From assembly GCF_001880325.1 (NCBI RefSeq), contig NZ_CP016312.1, positions 744,001 to 808,000 of the forward strand: 64,000 nt of DNA. The letters are read 5' to 3'. The notes under the pieces were generated by a model. That model was given only the letters and a program-made list of their open reading frames with translations. It did not search any database and was not told where the DNA came from. The DNA is from Thermus brockianus. Its GTDB lineage: Bacteria > Deinococcota > Deinococci > Deinococcales > Thermaceae. Positions 1 to 7,820 of this stretch are shown one piece after another. Both the position numbers and the translations under genes were made by a program. Position 1 is the stretch's first letter; the number at the start of each line of letters is the position of its first letter.

Positions 1-1675
1 CAAGGAGGCCTTAAGGGCGGGGTACAAGGCCCTCGTGTACAAGCGCCTAGGGACCAAGGAGCTCACCCTGGCCTTTGACCCCAAGGAAGGCCGCCTGAAA
101 AACCGCCCCACCCCCCCTTACCTGCGCCACCAGTTCGCCCTGAAGGACGAGGAGGCCCTGCAGCTTGCCGATTGGTCCTTGAAGATTGAGGACCATTACT
201 CTAGGAAGCGGGGCGCCCCCACCCCCATGGACATTGAGTGGGCCAAGGACGGGCCCACGGGGGAGCTTTTCATCCTCCAGGCCCGGCCCGAAACCGTGCA
301 TTCGCAAAAAAGCCCAGTGCTTAAGGTCTTTCGGCTCCTGGCCCGGGGAGAGGTGCTGGTGGAGGGCCTGGCGGTGGGGGAGGCCATCGCCGCTGGGCGG
401 GCCCGCATCCTCAAAGACCCCAGGGAGATGGACCGCTTCCAGGAGGGTGAGGTTTTGGTCACGGAAACCACCAACCCCGACTGGGAGCCCATCATGAAGA
501 AGGCGGCGGCCATCGTCACGGAAAGGGGCGGGCGCACCTCCCACGCCGCCATCGTGGCCCGGGAACTGGGGGTGCCGGCGGTGGTGGGGGCGGTGGGGGC
601 CACGCGGGCTATCCCGGAGGGGGAGGAGGTCACCGTCTCCTGCGCCGAGGGGGAGGTGGGCCGGGTCTACCGGGGGGCCTTGCCCTTTGAGGTGGAGGAG
701 GTCCACCCAGAAAGCCTGCCCCGCACCCGCACCCAGATCCTGGTCAACGTGGGCACCCCGGAGGAGGCCCTGAAAGCGAGCCTCCTGCCCACGGATGGCG
801 TGGGGCTTGCCCGGATGGAGTTCATCTTCGCCAGCCACGTGCGCATCCACCCCCTGGCCCTCACCCGCTTCCAAACCCTGCCCCCAAGCCTCCAGCGGGA
901 AGTGGAGGCCCTCACCGAGGCCTACGGCGACAAGCGGGCCTACTTTGTGGACCGCCTGGCCCAGGGCATCGGCCTCATCGCCGCCGCCTTCTACCCGAGG
1001 CCTGTGGTCCTGCGCTTTTCCGACTTCAAGACCAACGAGTACGCCCGCCTGGTGGGGGGGCACCTCTTTGAGCCCAAGGAGGAGAACCCCATGCTGGGCT
1101 GGCGGGGAGCGAGCCGCTACTACCACCCGGACTACAAGGAGGGCTTCCTTCTGGAGGTGGCCGCCGTGAAGCGGGTGCGGGAGGAGATGGGCCTGAAAAA
1201 CCTCCACGTCATGGTGCCCTTCTGCCGCACCCCGGAAGAGGGGGCGAAGGTGTTGGAGGCCATGGCGGAAGGGGGCTTAAGGCGGGGGGAGGAGGGGCTT
1301 AGGGTCTACGTGATGGCGGAGATCCCCTCCAACGTCCTCGAGGCCGAGGCCTTCGCCGAGCTCTTTGACGGCTTCTCCATCGGCAGCAACGACCTCACGC
1401 AACTGGCCCTGGGCCTGGACCGGGACTCCGAGCGGGTGGCCCACCTCTTTGACGAGAGGCGGGAAACGGTGAAGGCCCTCTGCGCCCTCCTCATAGAGAA
1501 GGCCCACGCCCGGGGCAAAACGGTGAGCATCTGCGGCCAGGCCCCTTCCGACTACCCCGAGTTCGCCGCCTTCCTGGTGGAACGGGGCATTGACGCCCTT
1601 AGCCTCAACCCCGACGCCCTTTTGCGCACGGTGAGGAAGGTGGCCGAGGTGGAAAAGAGCCTGGGCTTGGGGTAA
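1..1675 (+). CDS. ppsA: phosphoenolpyruvate synthase, C-terminal part (5' end outside window)
   Basis: The reading frame is open from base 2, so the N-terminal ATP-grasp portion lies outside the window. The visible ~558 residues hold the swivelling phosphohistidine domain, with motif GGRTSHAAIVAREL (the His codon is at 542-544). The C-terminal PEP/pyruvate-binding TIM barrel follows, with SIGSNDLTQLALGLDRDS and the catalytic Cys in ICGQAP. The enzyme converts pyruvate, ATP and water to PEP, AMP and phosphate, the entry step of gluconeogenesis. The ICGQAP and GSNDLTQ motifs and the order of domains favour PEP synthase over pyruvate phosphate dikinase. It ends 8 bases before the HlyIII gene on the same strand. 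Family call is firm; only the end of the gene is seen. Confidence 0.93.
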   Translation, partial: KEALRAGYKALVYKRLGTKELTLAFDPKEGRLKNRPTPPYLRHQFALKDEEALQLADWSLKIEDHYSRKRGAPTPMDIEWAKDGPTGELFILQARPETVHSQKSPVLKVFRLLARGEVLVEGLAVGEAIAAGRARILKDPREMDRFQEGEVLVTETTNPDWEPIMKKAAAIVTERGGRTSHAAIVARELGVPAVVGAVGATRAIPEGEEVTVSCAEGEVGRVYRGALPFEVEEVHPESLPRTRTQILVNVGTPEEALKASLLPTDGVGLARMEFIFASHVRIHPLALTRFQTLPPSLQREVEALTEAYGDKRAYFVDRLAQGIGLIAAAFYPRPVVLRFSDFKTNEYARLVGGHLFEPKEENPMLGWRGASRYYHPDYKEGFLLEVAAVKRVREEMGLKNLHVMVPFCRTPEEGAKVLEAMAEGGLRRGEEGLRVYVMAEIPSNVLEAEAFAELFDGFSIGSNDLTQLALGLDRDSERVAHLFDERRETVKALCALLIEKAHARGKTVSICGQAPSDYPEFAAFLVERGIDALSLNPDALLRTVRKVAEVEKSLGLG

Positions 1676-1683
1676 GCTCGGGC

Positions 1684-2298
1684 ATGGTCCGCGAACCCTT
1701 TAACGCCCTAAGCCACGCCTTGGGGGTGCCCTTAGCCCTTATGGGAACCCTAATCCTCCTCCTCCTAGCCCCCAAGGAGGCCTGGGGTGGCCTCCTCCTC
1801 TTCGGCCTCACCATGGCCCTGATGTTTGGGGCCAGCGCCCTCTACCACGCCCTAAAGGTGGGGGAAAGGGCCCTCGCCTGGCTAAGGCGGCTGGACCACG
1901 CCGCCATCTTCCTCTTCATCGCCGGAAGCTACACCCCTTTCCTCCTGGAAGGCATGCGGGAGGGCGCCGGATGGGTCCTGGGCCTGGTCTGGGGGCTTGC
2001 CCTTTTGGGCGTGGGCTTCCGCCTCTTTTTCCTCAGGGCCCCCCGCTGGCTCTACACCTTGGCGTACTTGGGCCTCGGGTGGCTTTCCGTCCTCTTCCTC
2101 CCCCGCCTGGCCCTACCCCTTTCCACCTTCGCCTTTATGGCCCTGGCGGGGGCTTTCTACACCCTGGGGGCCTTGGTCTACTGGCGCAAGCACCCCAACC
2201 CCTGGCCGCACGCGGTGGGCTTCCATGGGCTTTGGCACCTCTTGGTGCTTTTGGGGAGCCTCTTCATGTACCTGGCGGTCCTCAGCCTCTACACCTAG
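1684..2298 (+). CDS. hemolysin III / PAQR-family membrane protein
   Basis: This 204-residue protein is almost entirely hydrophobic, with about seven predicted membrane helices. It carries the family's metal-site signatures: an N-terminal EPFNALSHALG segment, SALYHALK near residue 55, LDHAAIFLFIAGSYTPF near residue 80, and a C-terminal HAVGFHGLWHLLV. These His and Asp residues form the zinc-like site shared with PAQR receptors. Bacterial members (YqfA/TrhA) act in membrane energy or lipid homeostasis; true hemolysin activity is doubtful. It starts 8 bases after ppsA and may be read through from it. Its stop codon touches a palindrome at the promoter of the following two-component system. Confidence 0.85.
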   Translation: MVREPFNALSHALGVPLALMGTLILLLLAPKEAWGGLLLFGLTMALMFGASALYHALKVGERALAWLRRLDHAAIFLFIAGSYTPFLLEGMREGAGWVLGLVWGLALLGVGFRLFFLRAPRWLYTLAYLGLGWLSVLFLPRLALPLSTFAFMALAGAFYTLGALVYWRKHPNPWPHAVGFHGLWHLLVLLGSLFMYLAVLSLYT

Positions 2299-2324
2299 CT
2301 TTCTCATGAGAAAGTGAGTATCCT
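2299..2324 (+). promoter_or_regulatory. 16-bp palindrome and -10 element of the response-regulator gene
   Basis: CTTTCTCATGAGAAAG at 2299-2314 is a perfect 16-base palindrome in a GC-rich context. It is followed by TATCCT at 2319-2324, seven bases before the ATG at 2332. If TATCCT is the -10 box the mRNA is leaderless and the palindrome fills the -35/-10 spacer, a typical operator position. Binding by the adjacent response regulator (autoregulation) is inference. Confidence 0.5.
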
Positions 2325-2331
2325 GGAGGGT

Positions 2332-3006
2332 ATGGAAGCCCCTCTAATCCTCATCGTGGAGGACGAGAAGGACATCGCCCGCTTCATAGAGTTAGAGCTC
2401 CAAGCGGAGGGCTACCGCACCGAGGTGGCCCACGACGGCATCACCGGCCTTTCCCGATTCCGCGAGGTGAACCCCAACCTGGTGATCCTGGACCTGATGC
2501 TTCCCGTGATGGACGGGATTGAGGTGGCCAAGCGCATCCGCAAGACCTCCAACGTGCCCATCCTTATCCTCACCGCCAAGGACCGGGTGGAGGACAAGGT
2601 GGAGGGCCTGGACGCCGGGGCGGACGACTACCTGGTGAAGCCCTTTTCCATAGAAGAGCTCCTCGCCCGGGTGCGGGCCCACCTGCGCCGGGTAAGCCCG
2701 GCCATCACCGGGGAAATCCGGGTGGCGGACCTCATCATCAACGTGGAGGGGCGGGAGGTTTTCCGGAGCGGCCGCCGCATTGAGCTTTCCAACAAGGAGT
2801 TTGAGCTTCTGGAGCTTCTCGCCAAGAACCCCGGCAAGGTCTTTAGCCGCTACGAGATAGAGGAGAAGGTCTGGCCGGGCTACCAAGGGGGAAGCAACGT
2901 GGTGGACGTGTACATCGGCTACCTGCGCAAGAAGCTGGAGGCCGGGGGGGAGCGCCGCCTCATCCACACGGTGCGGGGCGTGGGGTACGTCCTTAGGGAG
3001 GACTAA
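2332..3006 (+). CDS. OmpR/PhoB-family response regulator
   Basis: 224 residues. The N-terminal receiver domain (1-120) has the acidic pair in IVEDEKD, phosphoacceptor Asp54 in [13 protein letters not shown], the switch Thr in LTAKDR and Lys in [11 protein letters not shown]-terminal winged helix (about 130-224) carries the family end [13 protein letters not shown]...VRGVGYVL. I start at ATG 2332: an upstream GTG at 2314 lies inside the palindrome and would add six unconserved residues. The gene is ten bases upstream of its histidine kinase and forms a standard pair with it. It is a DNA-binding transcription regulator acting in the cytoplasm; the signal and targets are not evident. Confidence 0.93.
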   Translation: MEAPLILIVEDEKDIARFIELELQAEGYRTEVAHDGITGLSRFREVNPNLVILDLMLPVMDGIEVAKRIRKTSNVPILILTAKDRVEDKVEGLDAGADDYLVKPFSIEELLARVRAHLRRVSPAITGEIRVADLIINVEGREVFRSGRRIELSNKEFELLELLAKNPGKVFSRYEIEEKVWPGYQGGSNVVDVYIGYLRKKLEAGGERRLIHTVRGVGYVLRED

Positions 3007-3016
3007 CCCCCCTTCC

Positions 3017-4423
3017 ATGACCCTGCGCACCCGCATCACCCTCCTCACGGCGGGCCTCCTTTTCGTCACCCTGGTGGTCCTCGGGGTAGCCCTGGAAGGG
3101 GTCTTGCGGAGCTTCCTCTACCGAAGCCTCCGGGCAGAGCTTTTGGAGGCCAGCAACCAGGTGGTGCGCCTCCTTAACCTCGGGGGGCAGCCCCTCCTGG
3201 AGGCGGGCCTTCCCGCCGGCCTTTACGCCGAACTCCAGCTCCTCCCCGAGGAGGACCCCGCCCTTCTGGCCCGGGAAGGGGGGATTAGCCTCCAGAAAAG
3301 CCCCGCATTGGGGAGCGGGCGCCTCCTCCTCAAGGAGGGGGACTACCGGGCCCTCCTGGCCCGGGGGGAGGTCTGGGCCCGGGTGGAGCTACCCCGGGAA
3401 GGAACGCCTCTTCCCCTCCTGGTCTACGCCCGCCGGGTGGAGGTGAACGTGGCCGGCACGGTGTGGAAGGGCCTCCTCCTGGTGGGACGGCCCACGGAAG
3501 GGATAGAGGCCACCCTCACCCAGTTCACCCGCATCTACGCCGGCACCGCCCTTTTGGTGCTCCTCCTAAGCGTCCTGCTGGCGCGGAACCTGGTGGCCCG
3601 GGCCCTTTCCCCCTTGGAGTGGGTAGCCCGGAAGGCCGAGGCCATGCCCGAGCGCCCCGAGCCCCTGCCCGAGCCCGAAGGGGAGGACGAGGTGGCGGCC
3701 CTGGTCAAGGCCCTAAACGGGATGCTCTCCCGCATGCAAAAGGCCTTTGAGGCCCAGACCCGCTTCCTCCAAGACGCCTCCCACGAGCTCAGGACCCCCA
3801 TCACCGCCATCCTGGGCCACGTGGGCTACCTCCTCCGCCGCACCCCCCTGAACGAGGTCCAGCGGGAAAGCCTGGAAACCGTCCGGCGGGAGGCCGAGCG
3901 CATGGGGAAGCTGGTTTCCGACCTATTGGAGCTTTCCCAAAGCGGAAGCTGGCGCATAGAGCCCATCCCCGTGCGGGTTCTGGACCTCTTGGAGGAGGTG
4001 CGGGAGGAGTTCAAAAGGAGCTTTGAGGGGGAGATCCTGGTGGAAGCCCCCCCGGAGGTGTACGTCCGGGGGGACCCCGACCGGCTCCACCAGGTCCTGG
4101 CCAACCTGGTGTCCAACAGCCTCAAGGCCGGGGCCCGGCAGGTTTGGCTCAGGGCCTTTGACCTTAAGGACAAGGTGGTGGTGCGGGTGGAGGACGACGG
4201 GGAGGGCATCCCCGAGGAGCACCTCCCCCACCTCTTTGAGCGCTTCTACCGGGTGGATAAGGCCCGGGACCGGGAACGGGGAGGCTCTGGGCTTGGGCTT
4301 GCCATCGTGAAGGCCATCCTCGAGGCCCACGGGGGGGAGGTCTGGGTGGAAAGCGAGGTGGGCAAGGGGACGGCCTTCAGCTTTTCCCTCCCCGCAAGCG
4401 CGCCACCGCCTCCTCCACGCTGA
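3017..4423 (+). CDS. sensor histidine kinase, HAMP-HisKA-HATPase
   Basis: 468 residues. Membrane helix 1 (about 9-30), an extracytoplasmic sensor region of ~140 residues, membrane helix 2 (about 174-190), a HAMP linker, a HisKA dimerisation domain with His256 in ASHELRTPITAILGH, and a HATPase domain with N box LANLVSNSLKAG, G1 DDGEGIP and G2 GSGLGLAIVK. The sensor region has no recognised ligand domain. It autophosphorylates and passes phosphate to Asp54 of the preceding regulator. Its last 47 bases overlap, tail to tail, the end of the DUF2089 gene on the other strand, so transcription of the two units may interfere. Confidence 0.93.
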   Translation: MTLRTRITLLTAGLLFVTLVVLGVALEGVLRSFLYRSLRAELLEASNQVVRLLNLGGQPLLEAGLPAGLYAELQLLPEEDPALLAREGGISLQKSPALGSGRLLLKEGDYRALLARGEVWARVELPREGTPLPLLVYARRVEVNVAGTVWKGLLLVGRPTEGIEATLTQFTRIYAGTALLVLLLSVLLARNLVARALSPLEWVARKAEAMPERPEPLPEPEGEDEVAALVKALNGMLSRMQKAFEAQTRFLQDASHELRTPITAILGHVGYLLRRTPLNEVQRESLETVRREAERMGKLVSDLLELSQSGSWRIEPIPVRVLDLLEEVREEFKRSFEGEILVEAPPEVYVRGDPDRLHQVLANLVSNSLKAGARQVWLRAFDLKDKVVVRVEDDGEGIPEEHLPHLFERFYRVDKARDRERGGSGLGLAIVKAILEAHGGEVWVESEVGKGTAFSFSLPASAPPPPPR

Positions 4424-4760
4424 TCTCCCCCTTGCGCAAAGCCTCCAGGACCTCCAGGCGCGCCGCCTCCGCACCCTCCGGCTCCGCCTCGTCCTCGTAA
4501 CCCAACGCCCGCAGGAGGGCGTCCAACCGGGCCCGCACCGTGGGGTAGGAAACCCCTAGGAGGCGCTCCACCTCCTTGAGGTTCCCCCGGGCCTTCACGA
4601 AAAGCCGCAGGAAGTCCAGGTGTTCCTTGGGAAGGAGGGCGAACTCGTTTAGGGCGAAGCGCCCCGAAACCTCCGTGGCGCAGGCAGGGCAGAAAAGGAC
4701 CTTCGCCGCCAACGGGCTTTCGCAAACCGGGCAACGCACGGGAAGCGGTCGCATCACCAT
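4377..4760 (-). CDS. DUF2089-family transcription regulator (zinc ribbon + HTH)
   Basis: 127 residues. The N-terminus is a four-Cys zinc ribbon (CPVCESPL...CPACATEV). The middle (about 45-90) is a sigma-region-4-like helix-turn-helix with NLKEVERLLGVSYPTVRARL. The last 25 residues, EVLEALRKGEISVEEAVARL, repeat the helical-hairpin module found in two proteins upstream in the same operon. ATG 4760 is preceded by AGGTGGG and overlaps the stop of the previous gene (ATGGTGA), so translation is coupled. It is the last gene of five. DUF2089 proteins sit beside YvlB/SHOCT-type membrane-stress genes in Firmicutes; a regulator of this operon is the likely role, but that is inference. Confidence 0.8.
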   Translation of the reverse strand: MVMRPLPVRCPVCESPLAAKVLFCPACATEVSGRFALNEFALLPKEHLDFLRLFVKARGNLKEVERLLGVSYPTVRARLDALLRALGYEDEAEPEGAEAARLEVLEALRKGEISVEEAVARLRGGKS

Positions 4761-5023
4761 AGTCCCACCTTTACCTTCACCCCCTCCGCCTCCACCTCCA
4801 CGAAGACCGCAGGCGGAAGCGCCCGCAGGGCAAAGACCGCCCCCAGGGGAAGGGAGATGCGGGGGCGCTGGCCCCGGAGGGCCCGCCCCTTTTCCATCCA
4901 AAGGACCCCCAGAAGGAGCCCCTCGAGGGCGCAGAGGGGCAGGACGAGCCCCAGGGGCACCTTCCCCCACCACACCCCCAGGTAAAGGAAACGGGGGCGA
5001 AGGGCGGAAAGGGGAACCTTCAA
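4754..5023 (-). CDS. small membrane protein of the DUF2089 operon
   Basis: 89 residues, no family recognised. I start at a TTG codon that overlaps the stop of the upstream gene as TTGA; the same frame is open further upstream but would duplicate that gene. A hydrophobic stretch around residues 18-40 (PLGLVLPLCALEGLLLGVLW) suggests one membrane helix or a hairpin. The C-terminal half is basic and then amphipathic, ending EVEAEGVKVKVGLW. Its end overlaps the DUF2089 start by 7 bases. Position between a soluble SHOCT-like protein and a DNA-binding protein suggests a membrane anchor or sensor, as an inference from order only. Confidence 0.6.
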   Translation of the reverse strand: MKVPLSALRPRFLYLGVWWGKVPLGLVLPLCALEGLLLGVLWMEKGRALRGQRPRISLPLGAVFALRALPPAVFVEVEAEGVKVKVGLW

Positions 5024-5388
5024 ACCACCTCCACCAGGATGCGCACGGGCTTGCCCTCCTCCTCCGCCTCCACCTCCACCAGCTTTCCCTCCGGCACCCC
5101 TTGGCCCACCACCGCCAGGAGTTCCTTCAGGCTCACCCCCTGGCGCCCCAGGGTGAGCTGGGTCTCCTCGGGCAGGAGCTTCTCCAAAAGCTCCGCCAAA
5201 GCCAGGGGAAGGTTGACGTGCACCTTCACCGGCTTGCCGTGGTCGTGGCCGTCCACCCGCACCCGCAAAAGCCGGGCCGGGGAGGAGGCCTTGGGGCCAT
5301 TCCCCAGGGCTTCTAGAAGGGCCAGGGCCTCCTCCACCCCAATCTCCCCCGCCTTCACCATCTCCAGAACCCTCCGCTTCTCCTCCAT
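5020..5388 (-). CDS. SHOCT-like / YvlB N-terminal-type protein
   Basis: 122 residues. It begins MEEKRRVLEMVKAGEIGVEE, the helical-hairpin module of YvlB/LiaX-type envelope-stress proteins (SHOCT-like). The following 80 residues are mostly beta/alpha with VRVDGHDHGKPVKVHVNLPL and a C-terminal VEVEAEEEGKPVRILVEV. ATG 5388 has GGAGG five bases upstream and overlaps the previous stop (TGATG), so an N-terminal extension of 30 residues is rejected. It is the third gene of the five-gene unit. A role in oligomerisation with the other module-bearing proteins is inferred from the shared hairpin, not known. Confidence 0.7.
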   Translation of the reverse strand: MEEKRRVLEMVKAGEIGVEEALALLEALGNGPKASSPARLLRVRVDGHDHGKPVKVHVNLPLALAELLEKLLPEETQLTLGRQGVSLKELLAVVGQGVPEGKLVEVEAEEEGKPVRILVEVV

Positions 5389-5702
5389 CACGCCTCCTTC
5401 GTCCCAGGTTCCCGATGGCCAAGCCGCACCCGGGCCTCCAGGTGGGCCCGGCCGTCCCCAAGCCCATGCCCTTCCCAAGCCCCGTGGCCCGCTTGGGCTT
5501 GGGCCGCTGCCACGCTGGAGCCAGGGAGGAAAGGGAGCCTAGCGTGGCCTAGTCCCACCCAAAGCCGGTGGGCACCCTCCCGCACGGGAAGGCTCGCCTC
5601 CAGGCTGCCCACCTGGAGCTCCAGGCCCCATCCCCCCCAGGCTTCCTCGGGGGTGGTGGCGCCTGCCCGTAGCCTCTCCAGAATGCGCCGCTTAGCCTCC
5701 AC
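5388..5702 (-). CDS. SHOCT-like hairpin protein with beta-rich C-terminus
   Basis: 104 residues from GTG 5702, which follows GGGAGGTGG and overlaps the end of the previous gene by 11 bases. The N-terminus VEAKRRILERLRAGATTPEE is a second copy of the hairpin module in the next gene. The rest (LELQVGSLEASLPVREGAH..., later HLEARVRLGHREPG) alternates short hydrophobic stretches as in the beta-helical DUF4097 tail of YvlB proteins. Its stop overlaps the next start. It looks like a diverged paralogue of the neighbouring 122-residue protein. I do not know a function; context suggests envelope or membrane stress. Confidence 0.6.
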   Translation of the reverse strand: MEAKRRILERLRAGATTPEEAWGGWGLELQVGSLEASLPVREGAHRLWVGLGHARLPFLPGSSVAAAQAQAGHGAWEGHGLGDGRAHLEARVRLGHREPGTKEA

Positions 5703-5880
5703 GGGCCACCTCCCACCGCACCTCGGGCGCCAAGGCCTGGGCCAGGCGCCAAAGGGCCTGGGCAAGCCGCACCCGCCAGGGACGGCGCAGGGGAAGGAGA
5801 AGCCTCTCCCGCTCCGCCTCCCAAAGGCGCTCCCGGTGGCGTTCCAGGAGAGCCTCCCGGTCCCAGTGCCCTAGCCCCAT
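5692..5880 (-). CDS. small Arg/Glu-rich helical protein, first gene of the DUF2089 operon
   Basis: 62 residues; ATG 5880 has AGGAGG spaced five bases away, which decides against the GTG six bases upstream. The whole chain is a predicted amphipathic helix rich in Arg, Glu and Leu (RHRERLWEAERERLLLPL, then a Trp/Ala-rich helix). No family recognised. Promoter elements directly upstream and overlaps downstream make it the first cistron of a five-gene unit. It could be a membrane-surface or protein-protein adaptor. Short length lowers confidence, but the ribosome site and the coupling to the next gene support expression. Confidence 0.55.
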   Translation of the reverse strand: MGLGHWDREALLERHRERLWEAERERLLLPLRRPWRVRLAQALWRLAQALAPEVRWEVARGG

Positions 5881-5898
5881 GCTCACCTCCTAGCCAAA

Positions 5899-5928
5899 AG
5901 GATAAACCGGGGATTTATAGATTGTCAA
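5899..5928 (-). promoter_or_regulatory. promoter of the five-gene DUF2089 operon
   Basis: On the minus strand a perfect TTGACA (5928-5923) lies 18 bases before TATCCT (5904-5899), followed by the AGGAGG ribosome site and ATG 5880. The 5900-5945 interval is markedly AT-rich for this genome. It separates this operon from the end of the heme operon on the same strand. Confidence 0.6.
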
Positions 5929-5944
5929 GTGTTGCTTGCTATAT

Positions 5945-6697
5945 TTAAGGGGGGAGCCTCGAGGGGTGCCGGGACCCCAGGAAGGGCGCCCCCAGGAAGG
6001 CGAAGAGGAGAAGGGCGTAGGCGAGGAGGAGAAGCCCCGCCCGCACCCGGCCCCGAAGCCGGTCTTCCAGGAGAAAGTAAAGGGTAAAAAGGAGCCAGCC
6101 CAAAAAGGCGGAAACCTCCTTGGGATCTAAGCTCAAAGGGCTCCCGAAGTAGCTAAAAGCCCAGGCCATGCCGCTTCCCAAGCCCAAGGTGGCCGCCCCG
6201 TAGCCCACCCTCAGGTAGCCCCGCTCAAGCCGCCTTAGGCTCCAAAGGGGAGGCGCCCCCAGGGCTCGCTCCGGGTGCGCCCGCAGGCGCAGGTCCTGCA
6301 GGGCGCACATCACCCCCGCCCCCACCCCCACGGCCAAGGCCAGGTAGGCCACCAAAAAGGCCCCGGCGTGGAAGAGGGTGAGGAAAAGGGGAAGCTCCCC
6401 CCGGGGGTGGGGCAGGGCCTTTAGGGCGAAAAGGCCGAGGACCAAGGCGAGGGCGAGGAGATAGCGGCGCAAAGAGGAAAGCTTAGGGCGAAGGGCGAGG
6501 GCCTCGCCCCGCAGGGCCAAAAGGCCCCCGAGGACCAAGGCGGGTTGGGCCGGCCCCGAAAAAACCCCCTTAGATAGCGCATCGGCCAAGGCGGCCCCTA
6601 GGTAAAGCCAAGCCCCAAGCCCAAGCCCCCGGGGCCAAAACCACCCCAAGGCCAAAAGGGCCAGGCCCAAAAAGGCCAGGACGCTCGCCAGGCTCAT
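5945..6697 (-). CDS. hemX: HemX/CcsA-like cytochrome c assembly family membrane protein
   Basis: 250 residues with about eight membrane helices. The diagnostic segment SYFGSPLSLDPKEVSAFLGW corresponds to the WGSYW..DPKE motif of the CcsA/CcmC/HemX family, which handle heme in the membrane. It overlaps the end of hemA by four bases (ATGA), the classic hemA-hemX arrangement, where HemX affects the level of glutamyl-tRNA reductase. It is the last gene of the heme operon and is followed by the promoter of the next unit. Role as heme-related regulator rather than true c-type assembly factor is inferred from the neighbour. Confidence 0.82.
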   Translation of the reverse strand: MSLASVLAFLGLALLALGWFWPRGLGLGAWLYLGAALADALSKGVFSGPAQPALVLGGLLALRGEALALRPKLSSLRRYLLALALVLGLFALKALPHPRGELPLFLTLFHAGAFLVAYLALAVGVGAGVMCALQDLRLRAHPERALGAPPLWSLRRLERGYLRVGYGAATLGLGSGMAWAFSYFGSPLSLDPKEVSAFLGWLLFTLYFLLEDRLRGRVRAGLLLLAYALLLFAFLGAPFLGSRHPSRLPP

Positions 6698-7809
6698 GGC
6701 CGGGCCTGGGCCTTGAGGGCCAGGATCAAGGGGTGGGCCCGGCGGCCCGCCTCCTTGTGCCAGGTGAGGGGGTCGGCGTGGGGAAACTCCTTGGCCACTT
6801 CCCTAAGAAGCCTCTCCTCCAGGGCCCGGATGGCCTCCCGCACCCGGTGGCCGGCGTACCACTCCAGGTAGTCGCCCAGGGCCTTCTCTATCAGGGCCTC
6901 CACCTTGGGCACCTCGCCCAGGCGGGCCTTGAGGTTTTTCTCCACCACCCTTTGCAGGTCGTCCAGGTTGTAGAGGTAGGCGTGGGGAAGCCGCCCCACC
7001 CTGGGGTCAATGTTCCTCGGGAGGGCGATGTCTATGAGGAAAAGGGGCTTGGCCCGCCGGGGCAGGTCCTCGGGGCGCACCAGGTAGTGGGGGGCGGCCG
7101 CCGAGGCCACCACCAGGTCCGCCTCCGCCAGGACCTGGGGCAGGGCTTCCAGGGCAAAGGCCTCCCCGCCCAAGCGCTCCGCCAAGGCCTTGGCCCTTTC
7201 CGCCGTGCGGTTCACCACCAAAACCCGCCCCACCCCGTGGGCGCGGAGGTGGGTGAGGAAAAGCTCCGCCATCTCCCCCGCCCCCAGGACCGCCACGGTG
7301 AGCCCCGTGAGGTCGCCATAGACGGCCTGGGCCAGGTCCAAGGCGGCGTAGGCCACGCTCACCGCCCCAGCCCCGATGGCGGTTTCGCTCCGGGCCCGCT
7401 TGCCCAGGGCGATGGCGGACTGGAAGGCTTTTTCCAAAAGGCTTTCCGTGGCCTTGTGCGCCCTGGCCAGGAAAAGGGCTTCCCGTACCTGGCCGAGGAT
7501 CTGCGCCTCCCCCACCACCAAGGAGTCCAGCCCCGCAGCCACGCGGAAGAGGTGGCGGAGGACCTCCATCCCCTCCTTCACGTACAGGTACCGCGGTTCC
7601 ACACCCCTTTCCCGAAGGAGGGCCTTGGCCTCCTCGGGCGCACCCACCCCGTAGATCTCCGTGCGGTTGCAGGTGGAAAGCACCACCGCCTTGCCCAGGC
7701 GCCGGAGGGCGGCGGGAAGGGCCACGGCCGGGTCCAAGGCCGCCCTTTCCCGCACCTCCACGGGAGCGGTCTTGTGGGAAAGGCCCACCAGGTAGAGGGG
7801 CAGGGCCAT
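6694..7809 (-). CDS. hemA: glutamyl-tRNA reductase
   Basis: 371 residues. It reduces glutamyl-tRNA(Glu) to glutamate-1-semialdehyde with NADPH, the first committed step of tetrapyrrole synthesis. The catalytic Cys47 is in LSTCNRTEIYG; GLDSLVVGEAQILGQVR and the Rossmann motif VAVLGAGEMAELFLTHL follow, then the C-terminal helical dimerisation domain. I start at ATG 7809 (MALPLYLVGLSHKTAP); the frame is open 24 codons further upstream without conserved sequence. A TATACT element lies 11 bases upstream, so hemA may have its own promoter besides read-through from hemD 45 bases away. Confidence 0.95.
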   Translation of the reverse strand: MALPLYLVGLSHKTAPVEVRERAALDPAVALPAALRRLGKAVVLSTCNRTEIYGVGAPEEAKALLRERGVEPRYLYVKEGMEVLRHLFRVAAGLDSLVVGEAQILGQVREALFLARAHKATESLLEKAFQSAIALGKRARSETAIGAGAVSVAYAALDLAQAVYGDLTGLTVAVLGAGEMAELFLTHLRAHGVGRVLVVNRTAERAKALAERLGGEAFALEALPQVLAEADLVVASAAAPHYLVRPEDLPRRAKPLFLIDIALPRNIDPRVGRLPHAYLYNLDDLQRVVEKNLKARLGEVPKVEALIEKALGDYLEWYAGHRVREAIRALEERLLREVAKEFPHADPLTWHKEAGRRAHPLILALKAQARP

Positions 7810-7820
7810 AGCCTCCCGCC

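Noticed and set aside
47-1207. Long open frame antisense to ppsA
   Set aside because: GC-rich Thermus genes produce long antisense frames; no ribosome site, no recognisable domain, composition of Gly/His/Pro shadows.
4377-4973. Long N-terminal extension of the DUF2089 protein
   Set aside because: The extra 71 residues are Pro/Gly shadows of the upstream gene; ATG 4760 has a ribosome site and starts the zinc ribbon.
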